Virus record (IMG/VR): IMGVR_UViG_3300030104_003219
Coordinates: 1 to 31,861 of that record
DNA length: 31,861 nt
Origin: a virus
Direction: 5' to 3' (one strand)
Below, piece by piece: positions 13,826 to 22,827 of the stretch (position 1 is the first letter of the stretch; every line of letters begins with the position of its first letter). The notes under the pieces are model-generated. The model did not search any database. It had not been told where the DNA came from and saw nothing but the letters and a program-made list of their open reading frames with translations. The position numbers were made by a program, and so were the translations under genes.

Positions 13826-13962
13826 TATTTAGCTTATGCAACGAAAATATTCTACATATAGAAAAGATTACAAAGTTAGAAATAACAACAGTATTAACAT
13901 ATTTAAGCTATTTGCAAGACAAACAAAGTACAGAGAACAATAATTATAGTAAACACAAATGA
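13708..13962 (+). CDS. T domain of the tail assembly chaperone (-1 frameshift extension)
   Basis: This frame has no good start codon (only TTG at 13687) and lies one base back from the upstream gene. It reads on from the slippery T run as LFRRKLVGSYSQLFEKG, then KWGWYNIIFSLC and HIEKITKLEITTVLTYLSY. The KWGWYN...LEITTVLTYL pattern is that of the C-terminal T part of tail chaperones in related phages. Its TGA overlaps the ATG of the next gene (13959) as ATGA, which would make no sense for a random frame, and without it a 130-base gap would be left. The fused GT product would be about 246 residues. Confidence 0.7.
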   Translation, partial: FFFLFRRKLVGSYSQLFEKGNEESEQQRTLQSKWGWYNIIFSLCNENILHIEKITKLEITTVLTYLSYLQDKQSTENNNYSKHK

Positions 13963-14540
13963 TAACATATAAAAACATAATAGAGATATTTCAAAACATA
14001 GCTACAAATCACTATGAAATTAATTCTTTCCACACAGGAACATTAGATGAAGTAGACATAAACAAATTAAATAAAAAAGATTATCCAATTTTATATGTAG
14101 AACCAAGTACAACAAACGTAGACAGGGGTGTGCTAACTTATACATTTAATGTATATACAATGAGTTTAATTGATGACGATATAACAGACAAACAAACAGA
14201 TCAAACTGATGGAGTTACAGAGGTTACTACAGAAACTAACAGACAGCAAGTATGGTCTACAATGTTACAAGTGATGCAAGATATAATAGCAGAATATAGA
14301 CAAAATTTATCTATACAAACAAGTTCTGTAAGGTATGGTGAGGTTGCAGATCCTGGCAAGAAGTTTAGTTTTGTGCCTAACGAAATAGTCTTGAATATGC
14401 CTGTTAGTGTAGAGCCATTTACAGTACGTTTTGCTAATATGCTTACAGGATGGACATCAACTTTTTCCATACAAGTTAATAACCCAAATTCACTATGTGA
14501 TGCACCTATTGAATTGAGTAATGATTTACCAAATACATAA
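13959..14540 (+). CDS. tail/neck structural protein
   Basis: 193 residues, beginning MITYKNIIEIFQNIATNHYEINSFHTGTLDEVD, then YPILYVEPST and a predicted strand-rich core (VLTYTFNVYTMSL, VRYGEVADPGKKFSFV), ending FTVRFANMLTGWTSTFSIQV. The opening helix plus 'yPlLyv-p' pattern is like tail-completion/terminator proteins of siphoviruses that cap the tail tube. Position between the tail chaperone and an HK97 gp10-like gene fits. The precise role is inference; I cannot separate tail terminator from neck protein. Confidence 0.6.
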   Translation: MITYKNIIEIFQNIATNHYEINSFHTGTLDEVDINKLNKKDYPILYVEPSTTNVDRGVLTYTFNVYTMSLIDDDITDKQTDQTDGVTEVTTETNRQQVWSTMLQVMQDIIAEYRQNLSIQTSSVRYGEVADPGKKFSFVPNEIVLNMPVSVEPFTVRFANMLTGWTSTFSIQVNNPNSLCDAPIELSNDLPNT

Positions 14541-15097
14541 TGGAATTTATAAATACAGAAAATATTATATCACAATTTTGTAGCAAGTTAATTGAAAAAG
14601 CTAGAGCAAACCTGAATAAAGAGGGTAAAAGAGCATCAGGAACTTTATTTGACCAAATGAGTTTTGATATTGAAAAAACAGATGATAACATAAAAGGGGT
14701 TATAAGCTTTGGAAGTGCAGAGGACTATTGGATGTTTGTAGATCAAGGTGTGAAAGGTGCAGGTGGTTTTAAAGGTAGTGGAAGAATGAGAGGTCAAGGA
14801 AGTAAATTTAAATTCACAAACAAAATGCCACCATTTAAAGAAATTATACAATGGACTAAAACAAAAGGCATAAAAGGTAGAGATAAAAAAGGTAGATTTA
14901 TTACTGATAGAAGTTTAGGTTTTTTAATAGCAAGAAGTATATACCAAAGAGGATTACAAAGAACCAGGTTTATTAGCAAACCTTACGAAGAAATGCAAAG
15001 AGATTTTGCAGAAGATATACAACAAGCTGTAACAGAAGATATGAATGCAGTAGATAATGAAACTAAAGTTGAATTAAAAATAGGAGGTAAAAAATAA
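14540..15097 (+). CDS. HK97 gp10-like neck/head-tail joining protein
   Basis: 185 residues. A helical start (LIEKARANLNKEGKRASGTLFDQMSF) followed by strands around VISFGSAEDYWMFVDQGVKG and a glycine-rich loop (KGSGRMRGQG), then IIQWTKTKGIKG and a helical C-terminus. The 'sg-l-s-f...YA/W-fvd-G' order is that of HK97 gp10-like head-tail joining proteins, with an insertion at the loop. It overlaps its neighbours by one base on each side, in a block of virion genes. Confidence 0.6.
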   Translation: MEFINTENIISQFCSKLIEKARANLNKEGKRASGTLFDQMSFDIEKTDDNIKGVISFGSAEDYWMFVDQGVKGAGGFKGSGRMRGQGSKFKFTNKMPPFKEIIQWTKTKGIKGRDKKGRFITDRSLGFLIARSIYQRGLQRTRFISKPYEEMQRDFAEDIQQAVTEDMNAVDNETKVELKIGGKK

Positions 15098-16557
15098 TGG
15101 CAACAACAATAGAACAAAAACCAAATTTATTAAGTGCGGTCAATACACCACTTATATATATGCTAAAAGAAAGTGTACCTGCTACATATAATGGTTTTAA
15201 ATTTAGATATGTTTTAAAAGTATCAGTAAATGGAACTGAAATAGCAGTTTTAAAAATTCACAAAAATCAACAAAATGTAGGAATCTTTAATATTAGTCAT
15301 ATACTTAAAACTTATTTAGATACACAATTAACTAATACTAATAGCACAAGTTATAGTGTACACACATTAGGAACTCAAGTAACTACAAAACCATTTGGGC
15401 AAAATGATAACCAATTAATAACAGTAAGAGTAGATGCCTTTCACGAGGTAGCAACATCAGCAACTACTGCACCTGTTTTAGCACCTGCATCAGGACAAGA
15501 CAATGCAACTAATTACGTAACACCTGCAACTACACCATACGAAAAAACAGCTACTAATGTAGGTGGATTAGATATAAATGGAACTAACTTTCCTTTAGCT
15601 TTTTATATGAATAGTGATACAGATCCAGATAATCACAAATTCTTAACTAATGCTCCAACAGTACAATTTGTAAGAGGATCTTCAACAAGTGCAGACAATA
15701 TAGATCTTCAAACTATATGTTTTAAACAAGGTAATAATAACTCAACACCTGCAAGTTTAATTACACAAGGTGAGAAAATAGACGAAATAGCTATACAATA
15801 TTTTGATAGTGCAGGTAACTTGATTACAGGTTCAGGTGGAAATACAGTAGAGTTTTTTTCTAATACAACTATAAATGGTGGGGCAAGTGCAGCACAAAGT
15901 ACAAGTATAGATAAAGCAATATTATATTTTGGTTGTGGAACTAAAAATTTACAAGAACAAATTAGAAATTCAAATGCACAACCTAGTAAATTTGCTAATT
16001 GGGCATATTATAGAATATTTGGGTGTACTGCAGCAGATATTACAGACAGATGTACTAAATATTACAACTTCTATCGATACGGAGCAAGTAGAAAAGAAAT
16101 AGATGATAGGCATTTAAGCTGTACAAGATATAATAACATTAGATTAGCATGGCGAAATAGATTAGGTGCATGGGATTATATGAACTTCAGAGGAAAGTCT
16201 ACAGAAACTTTAGATATAAAGTCTGAAGAAATGGAAAGAGTTGTAGGAAATTGGGATGTAGCAAGTGATAGTGTAGATTTTAACTATAATAATTGGGATA
16301 GAGGAAGAGAAACCCTATTTACAAAAGCACAAAAGAAATTAATTATAAACTCTGATTACCTAAATGAAGATGAAGCAGTTTGGCTACAAGAATTATTTAC
16401 TTCAATTAATGTGCAGATATTAGATGATAATGGTGTAGAGTTTCCTGTTATAATAACTAATAAAAGTTATACAAAAAAAACAAGTGTAAATAATAAAATA
16501 AAAATACAATACACTATTAATTTAGAATACGCAAATAAAGAAAGAACAAATAGCTAA
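15097..16557 (+). CDS. large tail/baseplate structural protein
   Basis: 486 residues. N-terminal strand-rich domain (NTPLIYMLKESVPATYNGFKFRYVLKV...GIFNISHILKTYLD), a low-complexity Thr/Ala/Asn middle, and a C-terminal part with YYNFYRYG and IRLAWRNRLGAWDYMNFRGKSTETLDI. That 'w-N-r-lG-wd-y-nF' segment recurs in distal tail proteins of Bacteroidetes phages, always next to a long hub gene such as the one that follows. It is probably a distal tail or baseplate component. Its stop overlaps the next start as TAATG. Confidence 0.6.
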   Translation: MATTIEQKPNLLSAVNTPLIYMLKESVPATYNGFKFRYVLKVSVNGTEIAVLKIHKNQQNVGIFNISHILKTYLDTQLTNTNSTSYSVHTLGTQVTTKPFGQNDNQLITVRVDAFHEVATSATTAPVLAPASGQDNATNYVTPATTPYEKTATNVGGLDINGTNFPLAFYMNSDTDPDNHKFLTNAPTVQFVRGSSTSADNIDLQTICFKQGNNNSTPASLITQGEKIDEIAIQYFDSAGNLITGSGGNTVEFFSNTTINGGASAAQSTSIDKAILYFGCGTKNLQEQIRNSNAQPSKFANWAYYRIFGCTAADITDRCTKYYNFYRYGASRKEIDDRHLSCTRYNNIRLAWRNRLGAWDYMNFRGKSTETLDIKSEEMERVVGNWDVASDSVDFNYNNWDRGRETLFTKAQKKLIINSDYLNEDEAVWLQELFTSINVQILDDNGVEFPVIITNKSYTKKTSVNNKIKIQYTINLEYANKERTNS

Positions 16558-19500
16558 TGAAAGTCAGGTTAGTAGCATATCGTAGAGAAAACACAGGTTC
16601 TGATACTTATGATTTAGATCAATTTGAATTAGACTTACAGAAAGAACCTAGTGTAGTTGTTAATTATAATTGGTTAGATTTAAAAAACCCATCTCAAAGA
16701 AAATCTAGTTTTTCACAAACTCTAAAATTACCCTTTTCAAATGCTAATAATAAATTTTTTGAAAACTACTTTAATGTTAATTTAGACACTTTAGTATTTA
16801 ATGCTAAATTTAAATTTCCTGCAATTTTATATATAGATAGTATTCCACAATTAAAAGGTTTTATACAATTAAAATCTATATACCTTAATGCAAGATTATA
16901 TGAAGTTGCCTTATTTGGAGATACAGCAGACTTTTTTACAGATTTAAAGGACTCTAAACTAAAAGATGTTTTTGACACCCAAGACACTACAGATCCTGAT
17001 TTACTATTATTAAATCAATTATTAGACCACAAATTAACATTAGCAAATGTGTTAGCAAGTTGGACCAGTCCAGGATTGACTACTGTTTTAGGTGCTACTA
17101 CTAATGATGTTATGTATCCTGTATTTGATTATGGGCATACACATAATCCTTATTCTAGTTCAATGTTTTGGAATCCTGATGATTGGACAGGTGATGTAAA
17201 TGAGTTAGGACAAGTAAATGGTATTGCAGCTTTAAATTATTATGGAATGGTTAAAATTGGTAATTTAAAACCAGCTATACGAATACAAAGACTTTTTCAA
17301 TTAATTGCAGCTAAAGCAGGATATACAATTGAAAGTACATTTTTAGGAATTAGTGGTGATACACTTACAAACACTGATTGGTTTAGTAGAATATTTATGA
17401 CACTATCTACAGAAAATCAAAAAGTACAAACAGTATTTAACACAAGTTCTGGTAGTGAGGCACCGTTTATAGGTTTTCTAGCTAATATGACTGCAACACA
17501 AACTGAAAGTGTTAATATATCAAATGATTATGATGCTGACCAATGCTATTTAGAAAATGTAATTGTAAATAATGAGGTTTACGATCCTAACAATTTATTT
17601 AATGCCACCACACTTACTGCATTAGCAGTTGAGGGTGCACCTGTAACCACCATTAATTGTCCTAGTATTCAATTTCCTATTGAACCTGCTGACGAAGCAT
17701 TATTGCCATCAGGAACAATGCAGATACAAACTACTTTAAAATTAACTACTGCTGCTCAAACTAATTTATCTAATGATTATGAAGCACAATTAACTTGTAG
17801 ATGGTATTCACAAAGTAATTTAAATGATATAAATTGGGGTGGAACAATTGCTACTGCAACACAAGCACCTTACGAAAGTATGGACAGCATTTCAGTAACT
17901 CCTGACAGCACATTAGAATATGTATTTACAAACAACATTACACCAATAGCAGGTGAAATTTATTTTTGCATATTCACAATGCAAGATCTAGGATTAGGAA
18001 GTTCACAAACAGTAGCTATAACAATAGAAAATTGTATAGTAGAAACATTACAAACTGATGAAATTGGATTAATGAGTGGTGGTGAAGAGGGTATTGTGCA
18101 AATGCGACACAACATGCCAGATATGAGCCAGTCAGATTTTGTAAAAGATATTATAAATAAGTTTAATCTTATTATAAAAACAGATGCAGAAGATGAAAAA
18201 AAGTTAATTATAGAGCCATATCAAGATTTTGTAAATGGTGGATCTGTTAATTATTGGACAGAAAAACTTGATTTATCTAAAGAACAAGTTGTAAAAACAA
18301 CTAATGAATTACAATCAAGACTATTAACATTTGGAGATTTAGAAGATGAGGACTTTTTAAATCAAAGATATAATGAAAAATATAATATTGTTTATGGAAC
18401 ATACAAAGAAAAAAGAGATAATGATTTTGCAACAGAAGAATTTAAAAATTTTACAGCTACATCTCCTTTAATTGCACAAGGTATTTCTTTATGGGATAAT
18501 AATGGAATAGGAACACCACTTCCTGAAAGTAATATTGCAACTGCATATTTGTTTGAAGCACCTGTAAACGAACCCTCAAAACCTTTAGAGGGAATGAAGC
18601 CAAAATTGTTTTATTATAGTGGAACACCTGTTGATATAACAGGTAGCAATCCAAGCGGCACTACATATAGTTTTCATATATATTCAGATCAATATATACA
18701 AACTGCCGATAGTATAGATACAGGTAATACATTTCCTCTTTGCACACAATATAATTTAGATAACCTAAACACAGGGGTAACAGCAAACACTAAAATATTA
18801 CATTGGACATATTATAGTCCTAATTTTAATACAGGTTTTACATTTAATTATTTTAATAATACTTATAGTGAGCATGGTTTTTATTATGATTATTGGGTTC
18901 AATATATAAATGAAATATATAGTGATGAAGCTAGAATAATGGAATGTTATGTTAATTTATCACCAACTGATATACAAAGTTTTGCAGGTAATGGTTTTAA
19001 AAATACTTATTTAATAAAAAATTGTTTATGGAGGGTAATTAGTATAGATAATTATTTAGTAGGTGGGAATAAATCTACAAAAGTTACATTATTAAAAGTA
19101 ATAGAAAAAATACCATCAACTTGTGATGCTATACCAACTATTACAGAAACAGGATTAATGACATGGGTTGATGCAGGAACAGGATCAGCTACAACTATTA
19201 CAAATGAATGTTGTGAAGAACAAAATGAAAACTGGACTTTTGTACAAACAAATGCTACAACAGGAGTAGGTCAATGTTATGCAACTGGTGGTGATGGATC
19301 AACAACAGTAACAGATAGTCCTAGTGAAGTTATTGGTGGAGATAATCCTATATCAGCTATGATGCCAAACATAACTAGTAACAATGTTATACAAAGTAGT
19401 ACAGGATATGCTCAAACAATGAATTTTGTTTTAGAGGCTACAACAAATGGAACATCGACTACAACATTTAATTATGGTGGCATTCTAAAAAAAGTATTTC

Positions 19501-19895
19501 AAGTAAAATTTTTGACAGTAAGCTTTATAAAAATTAAATTATTAGGAACTGTTAAAAATGGAACTAATTACCAGAAAGTAGGTTATTTTGAATATGATAC
19601 TGTTTTAGGGTTGTATTATGGTGGATTAAAAAATATAGGTGGAACAACATTAACAAAACAAAATAAAGACGCAGCATTTACAGCACCAACAGTTAGTATT
19701 ACAACAACTGATTCTAATGGATATTGGCAACCTACAATATCAGGTGGTGCAGCAAATGAAACTTGTAATTGGATTTGTGAAGTAAGTATAATAAGTAAAT
19801 CACAACATTTGTTTAATGCTTCAAGTACAAGGGCAATATATCAAAATGCTGATAATATATTAATGCAAAATTTAGATTATTTATTATGGAATTAG
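16557..19895 (+). CDS. tail hub/tip protein
   Basis: 1112 residues, the largest gene. The N-terminal 140 residues (SSFSQTLKLPFSNANNKFFENYFNVN...LKGFIQLKSIYLNARLYEVALFGDTADFF) match the first hub domain seen in tail-tip proteins of Bacteroidetes phages. Residues about 520-590 (SDFVKDIINKFNLIIKTDAEDEKKLIIEPYQDFVNGGSVNYWTEKLDL) look like the second, gp27/hub-type domain. The last part is Thr/Gly-rich, probably a distal, host-facing domain with a C-terminal beta region. It likely closes the tail tube and connects to receptor-binding parts. Confidence 0.65.
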   Translation: MKVRLVAYRRENTGSDTYDLDQFELDLQKEPSVVVNYNWLDLKNPSQRKSSFSQTLKLPFSNANNKFFENYFNVNLDTLVFNAKFKFPAILYIDSIPQLKGFIQLKSIYLNARLYEVALFGDTADFFTDLKDSKLKDVFDTQDTTDPDLLLLNQLLDHKLTLANVLASWTSPGLTTVLGATTNDVMYPVFDYGHTHNPYSSSMFWNPDDWTGDVNELGQVNGIAALNYYGMVKIGNLKPAIRIQRLFQLIAAKAGYTIESTFLGISGDTLTNTDWFSRIFMTLSTENQKVQTVFNTSSGSEAPFIGFLANMTATQTESVNISNDYDADQCYLENVIVNNEVYDPNNLFNATTLTALAVEGAPVTTINCPSIQFPIEPADEALLPSGTMQIQTTLKLTTAAQTNLSNDYEAQLTCRWYSQSNLNDINWGGTIATATQAPYESMDSISVTPDSTLEYVFTNNITPIAGEIYFCIFTMQDLGLGSSQTVAITIENCIVETLQTDEIGLMSGGEEGIVQMRHNMPDMSQSDFVKDIINKFNLIIKTDAEDEKKLIIEPYQDFVNGGSVNYWTEKLDLSKEQVVKTTNELQSRLLTFGDLEDEDFLNQRYNEKYNIVYGTYKEKRDNDFATEEFKNFTATSPLIAQGISLWDNNGIGTPLPESNIATAYLFEAPVNEPSKPLEGMKPKLFYYSGTPVDITGSNPSGTTYSFHIYSDQYIQTADSIDTGNTFPLCTQYNLDNLNTGVTANTKILHWTYYSPNFNTGFTFNYFNNTYSEHGFYYDYWVQYINEIYSDEARIMECYVNLSPTDIQSFAGNGFKNTYLIKNCLWRVISIDNYLVGGNKSTKVTLLKVIEKIPSTCDAIPTITETGLMTWVDAGTGSATTITNECCEEQNENWTFVQTNATTGVGQCYATGGDGSTTVTDSPSEVIGGDNPISAMMPNITSNNVIQSSTGYAQTMNFVLEATTNGTSTTTFNYGGILKKVFQVKFLTVSFIKIKLLGTVKNGTNYQKVGYFEYDTVLGLYYGGLKNIGGTTLTKQNKDAAFTAPTVSITTTDSNGYWQPTISGGAANETCNWICEVSIISKSQHLFNASSTRAIYQNADNILMQNLDYLLWN

Positions 19896-20056
19896 CAAAC
19901 TACATACAAAAGATAGGAGATATGACACCAAATACATTATCATTATTAACAGAAATAGAAGATAATACTAATCACATAGCATTAGGAATGTATGAATATC
20001 CAGAAACATTTGAAGAATTAATAAAGAAAATAAAAACAATATGGCTGAAAAAGTAA
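19886..20056 (+). CDS. 56-residue hypothetical protein between hub and tape measure
   Basis: The frame starts at ATG 19886, inside the end of the hub gene, and stops at 20056, just inside the tape measure gene. The peptide is helical (MELANYIQKIGDMTPNTLSL, then IALGMYEYPETFEELIKKIK) with no membrane segment. Overlaps on both sides fit the coupled gene style of this genome. It fills a gap of 145 bases that otherwise holds nothing. Family unknown. Confidence 0.55.
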   Translation: MELANYIQKIGDMTPNTLSLLTEIEDNTNHIALGMYEYPETFEELIKKIKTIWLKK

Positions 20057-21747
20057 CAATAGAAGTTGAAGCAGATGTAAAACAAGCTGTAAGCGATTTA
20101 GGAGAAATTAAAACAGATATTAAAGGCATAGGTGAAACAGCTAAAGCACAAAGTGGTGCAATAAAAGGTTTAGCAAAAGGTTTTACAGGTGTTGGTTTTG
20201 CTATGAAAGCAGCAGGGTTTGGTTTAATAATGAAAGTAGTTGATAAGTTATCAGAAACCTTATTGCAAAACCAAACAATTCTAGATGGTGTGACTACAGC
20301 TTTTAATATGATAGGGATTGTATCTAATAAAATCATAGAAACTTTTAAAACAATATTTGATAGAGTAACAGCAACAGGAGATAATTTTGATGCGTTAGGA
20401 AGATTAATAAAAAACTTTATGACACTTGCTTTGACACCTTTAAAATTAACTTTTAATAGTGTAGCTTTAGTTATTAAAGAGGTACAGTTAGCATGGGAGA
20501 AATCCTGGTTAGGAAAAGGTGATGTCACAAGAATAAAAGAATTAACAAATCAAATAAATGGATATAAACAAGAAATAAAAGAGGCAGGTGAGGAGGCAAT
20601 TGCAGCAGGAAAAGGTATTATTTTAGATTTTAAAGAGGGTATTGGAGAAATAAGTAAAATCGGATCTGTAGTTGTGGAAGAATTTAATAATACATTTGAA
20701 GATGTAACTGTAAAAAGTTTAGTTAAACAAGCAAAAGCAATAACAACAGCAACAAATGCAATGGGCATGTTAGCTGAAGAACATAGACAATTGATAGTTT
20801 TAGCAGAAGATGAAATGGAAAAAATGAGAGCAATTAGAGATGATGTATCACAAACAATAGAAGATAGAATAAAAGCAAACAAGGAATTAGCAGAAAAAGC
20901 AGAGGAAACAAGATTATTAGAGATTGATGCACTAGAGTCGCAACAAAAAGCAATAGGTCAACGATTAAAATTAGACAAAGATAATATAGCATTAAAAGAA
21001 GAATTAGCAGCAATAGATACAGCTATACTTGAAGCGACCTTGCGAAAAACAAAAATAGAAAAAGAGTCAAAAGAGCAAGAAAATGCATTAGTGCAAGAAA
21101 GAATTGATAATGAAAACCAACTAAATCAAATTATACAAGATGCTTTTGAAGTACAAAAAGAACAAATAAATCAAGAAGAACAAGCAAGAAAACAATTAGC
21201 CATAAGAACTATTTCTGACCAAACTAAACTACAAGAAATGTTAACTAAAATTGAGGGTGATGCAGAATCAAAAAGAACTGAAATAAAAAGAAAAGAAGAG
21301 GAGGCAAAATTTGCAATTGTTAGTAGTACAATGGGGGCAATTAGTAATTTAATAGGATCTGAAACAGCAGTAGGTAAAGCATTAGCCATAGGTCAAGCAA
21401 TAATAAACACAAAACAAGCTGCAGTTGCAGCATTAGCACCACCACCAGTAGGTGCAGGTCCTATATTCGGTCCGATTGCCGCAGCAGGTGCAATAGCAAC
21501 AGGTTTGGCAAATATAAAAGGTATTGTATCTACTAAATTACCAGGTGAACAAGGTGGTTCTAACCCTGATATAGGTAGTATAGATGCAGGTACTTCTGAA
21601 GATCCTTTAGAAAATGCAGAACCTTTAGTACCTACATTTGGTGCAATAGGAAGTGAACCACCACCTGTACAGGCATTCGTAGTTGAAAGTGATGTAAGTA
21701 GCAGTCAGGCTTTACAAAACGATTTAAATTTACAAGCGACGTTGTAA
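20041..21747 (+). CDS. tail tape measure protein
   Basis: 568 residues. Order of segments: an N-terminal helical part (VEADVKQAVSDLGEIKTDIK), glycine/hydrophobic membrane-like section (GLAKGFTGVGFAMKAAGFGLIMKVV), a long charged coiled coil (about 260-420, RDDVSQTIEDRIKANKELAE and further Glu/Lys repeats), and the common C-terminal tail measure ending (GKALAIGQAIINTKQAAVAA, PPPVGAGPIFGPIAAAGAIA, GLANIKGIVSTKLPG). At about 0.15 nm per residue, the tail would be around 85 nm. It sits after the hub gene, an unusual order. Confidence 0.85.
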   Translation: MAEKVTIEVEADVKQAVSDLGEIKTDIKGIGETAKAQSGAIKGLAKGFTGVGFAMKAAGFGLIMKVVDKLSETLLQNQTILDGVTTAFNMIGIVSNKIIETFKTIFDRVTATGDNFDALGRLIKNFMTLALTPLKLTFNSVALVIKEVQLAWEKSWLGKGDVTRIKELTNQINGYKQEIKEAGEEAIAAGKGIILDFKEGIGEISKIGSVVVEEFNNTFEDVTVKSLVKQAKAITTATNAMGMLAEEHRQLIVLAEDEMEKMRAIRDDVSQTIEDRIKANKELAEKAEETRLLEIDALESQQKAIGQRLKLDKDNIALKEELAAIDTAILEATLRKTKIEKESKEQENALVQERIDNENQLNQIIQDAFEVQKEQINQEEQARKQLAIRTISDQTKLQEMLTKIEGDAESKRTEIKRKEEEAKFAIVSSTMGAISNLIGSETAVGKALAIGQAIINTKQAAVAALAPPPVGAGPIFGPIAAAGAIATGLANIKGIVSTKLPGEQGGSNPDIGSIDAGTSEDPLENAEPLVPTFGAIGSEPPPVQAFVVESDVSSSQALQNDLNLQATL

Positions 21748-21773
21748 ACGAAAATTAAAAATTTATATTTATG
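21748..21773 (+). promoter_or_regulatory. late promoter B (ACGA-N12-TATATTTATG)
   Basis: AACGA ends at 21751 (ACGA 21748-21751), then 12 bases, then TATATTTATG at 21764-21773. The box overlaps the first possible ATG (21771) of the protease gene, so the transcript would more likely begin at the second ATG, 21777. The spacing is the same as at promoters A, C and D. Confidence 0.55.
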
Positions 21774-22775
21774 AGTATGAGCAAAACAAAATTAAAAAAA
21801 GTAGAATTAATAATTGATGAGGAACAAGAAAGGTTTGGAGTTGAGGCAATTAGTCTAGTAGAATTCCCAGCCATAGAAGAAAACTTTGTTTATTTAAGTA
21901 ATGACAATTTTTTAACACTTGCTAAACTAGATGAAGAAAAGAAAACACTTGTTGGTGCGGTATTAATACCAAACAAAGAGATACCAAGATACGATAAAGA
22001 ACTAAACGAAGAGTATGTAGTTTTCTTTACCGAAGATACTATAAAACAAGCACAGGAGTTGTTTATGTCAAGTCTAAGGAACAATAATGCTACTTATGAA
22101 CACAAAGTAGCAGTTGAAGGAATTAGTGTTGTAGAAAGCTGGATAAAGGAAGATAAGAAAAATGACAAATCAACTTCTTATGGCTTTAAAAACTTACCAG
22201 TTGGCACTTGGTTTGTGAAAATGAAAGTTAATAACCAAGAAATTTGGGATAGTGTAAAAGAAGGTAAAGTAAGAGGTTTTAGTATAGAGGGTTTTTTTAC
22301 AGATAAAATAATTGAAGCATCAAAGCCTAAAGACATTATAGACCTTGCAGAAGAATGTACTGATTGCCCTGATGAAGTAACACTAGGTAAAATAAAAGAC
22401 ATAATTTTAGAAAATGAATTAACAGTTGTAGGTAGTTTAGATGGAGAACCTTTATTTGCTACAAAAGAAGAGGCAGAAATATATGGTCAAATGTTTAAAA
22501 ATTGTGTTGGATCTCACATTCACAAAGTCAATGGAATAGACAGGTATATGCCTTGTAAAACACACGCAAAAGCAATACAAGATAAATTTACTACTGATGA
22601 ATTAGGTAACACAAAGAAAAAAAAGAAGAAAAAATACAAGTATGTTTCTTATTCAGATTTTATACATAAAAAAGCTTTAGAAAAGTATAGATGGTCTGAA
22701 TGTATGAGGGATATGGTTGGTAAATTTAGCAATAAAAAAATTGCTGCAAAAGTTTGTGGTTCTTTTAAAAAATAA
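21771..22775 (+). CDS. XkdF-type prohead maturation protease
   Basis: 334 residues. Residues 50-180 (LVGAVLIPNKEIPRYD, YVVFFTEDTIKQAQELF, TYEHKVAVEGISVVESWI, SYGFKNLPVGTWFVKMKV, VRGFSIEGFF) are the XkdF-like putative serine protease domain of Bacteroidetes and Bacillus phages. The C-terminus carries a separate Cys/His module (HIHKVNGIDRYMPCKTHAKA) and the repeated phage motif YRWSECMRDMVGKFSNKKIAAKVCG. It should process scaffold and capsid during head maturation. ATG 21771 is the conventional start, but if promoter B is real the start is 21777 (MSKTKLKK). Confidence 0.8.
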   Translation: MSMSKTKLKKVELIIDEEQERFGVEAISLVEFPAIEENFVYLSNDNFLTLAKLDEEKKTLVGAVLIPNKEIPRYDKELNEEYVVFFTEDTIKQAQELFMSSLRNNNATYEHKVAVEGISVVESWIKEDKKNDKSTSYGFKNLPVGTWFVKMKVNNQEIWDSVKEGKVRGFSIEGFFTDKIIEASKPKDIIDLAEECTDCPDEVTLGKIKDIILENELTVVGSLDGEPLFATKEEAEIYGQMFKNCVGSHIHKVNGIDRYMPCKTHAKAIQDKFTTDELGNTKKKKKKKYKYVSYSDFIHKKALEKYRWSECMRDMVGKFSNKKIAAKVCGSFKK

Positions 22776-22788
22776 GATAGGGTTGCGA

Positions 22789-22814
22789 ACGATTTCTTAA
22801 TATTAATATTTATA
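22789..22814 (+). promoter_or_regulatory. late promoter C (ACGA-N12-AATATTTATA)
   Basis: GAACGA ending at 22792 is followed by 12 bases and AATATTTATA at 22805-22814. The scaffold gene ATG is at 22828, 14 bases beyond the box, so this site would give a short A-rich leader. It lies in the only intergenic gap between protease and scaffold and matches the other three sites in spacing. Confidence 0.6.
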
Positions 22815-22827
22815 AAAAAAAAGTAAA

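Noticed and set aside
13838-13875. A fifth ACGA-N12 site, ending in TATAGAAAAG
   Set aside because: The second box does not match ATATTTAT and the site is inside the frameshift extension; probably chance.
19968-20528. 186-residue minus-strand frame
   Set aside because: It lies opposite the tape measure gene and arises from its codon bias; hydrophobic and without recognisable domain or operon context.
20550-20882. 110-residue minus-strand frame
   Set aside because: Another shadow of the tape measure coiled coil, rich in Ser/Ile/Phe as expected for antisense of Glu/Lys codons.
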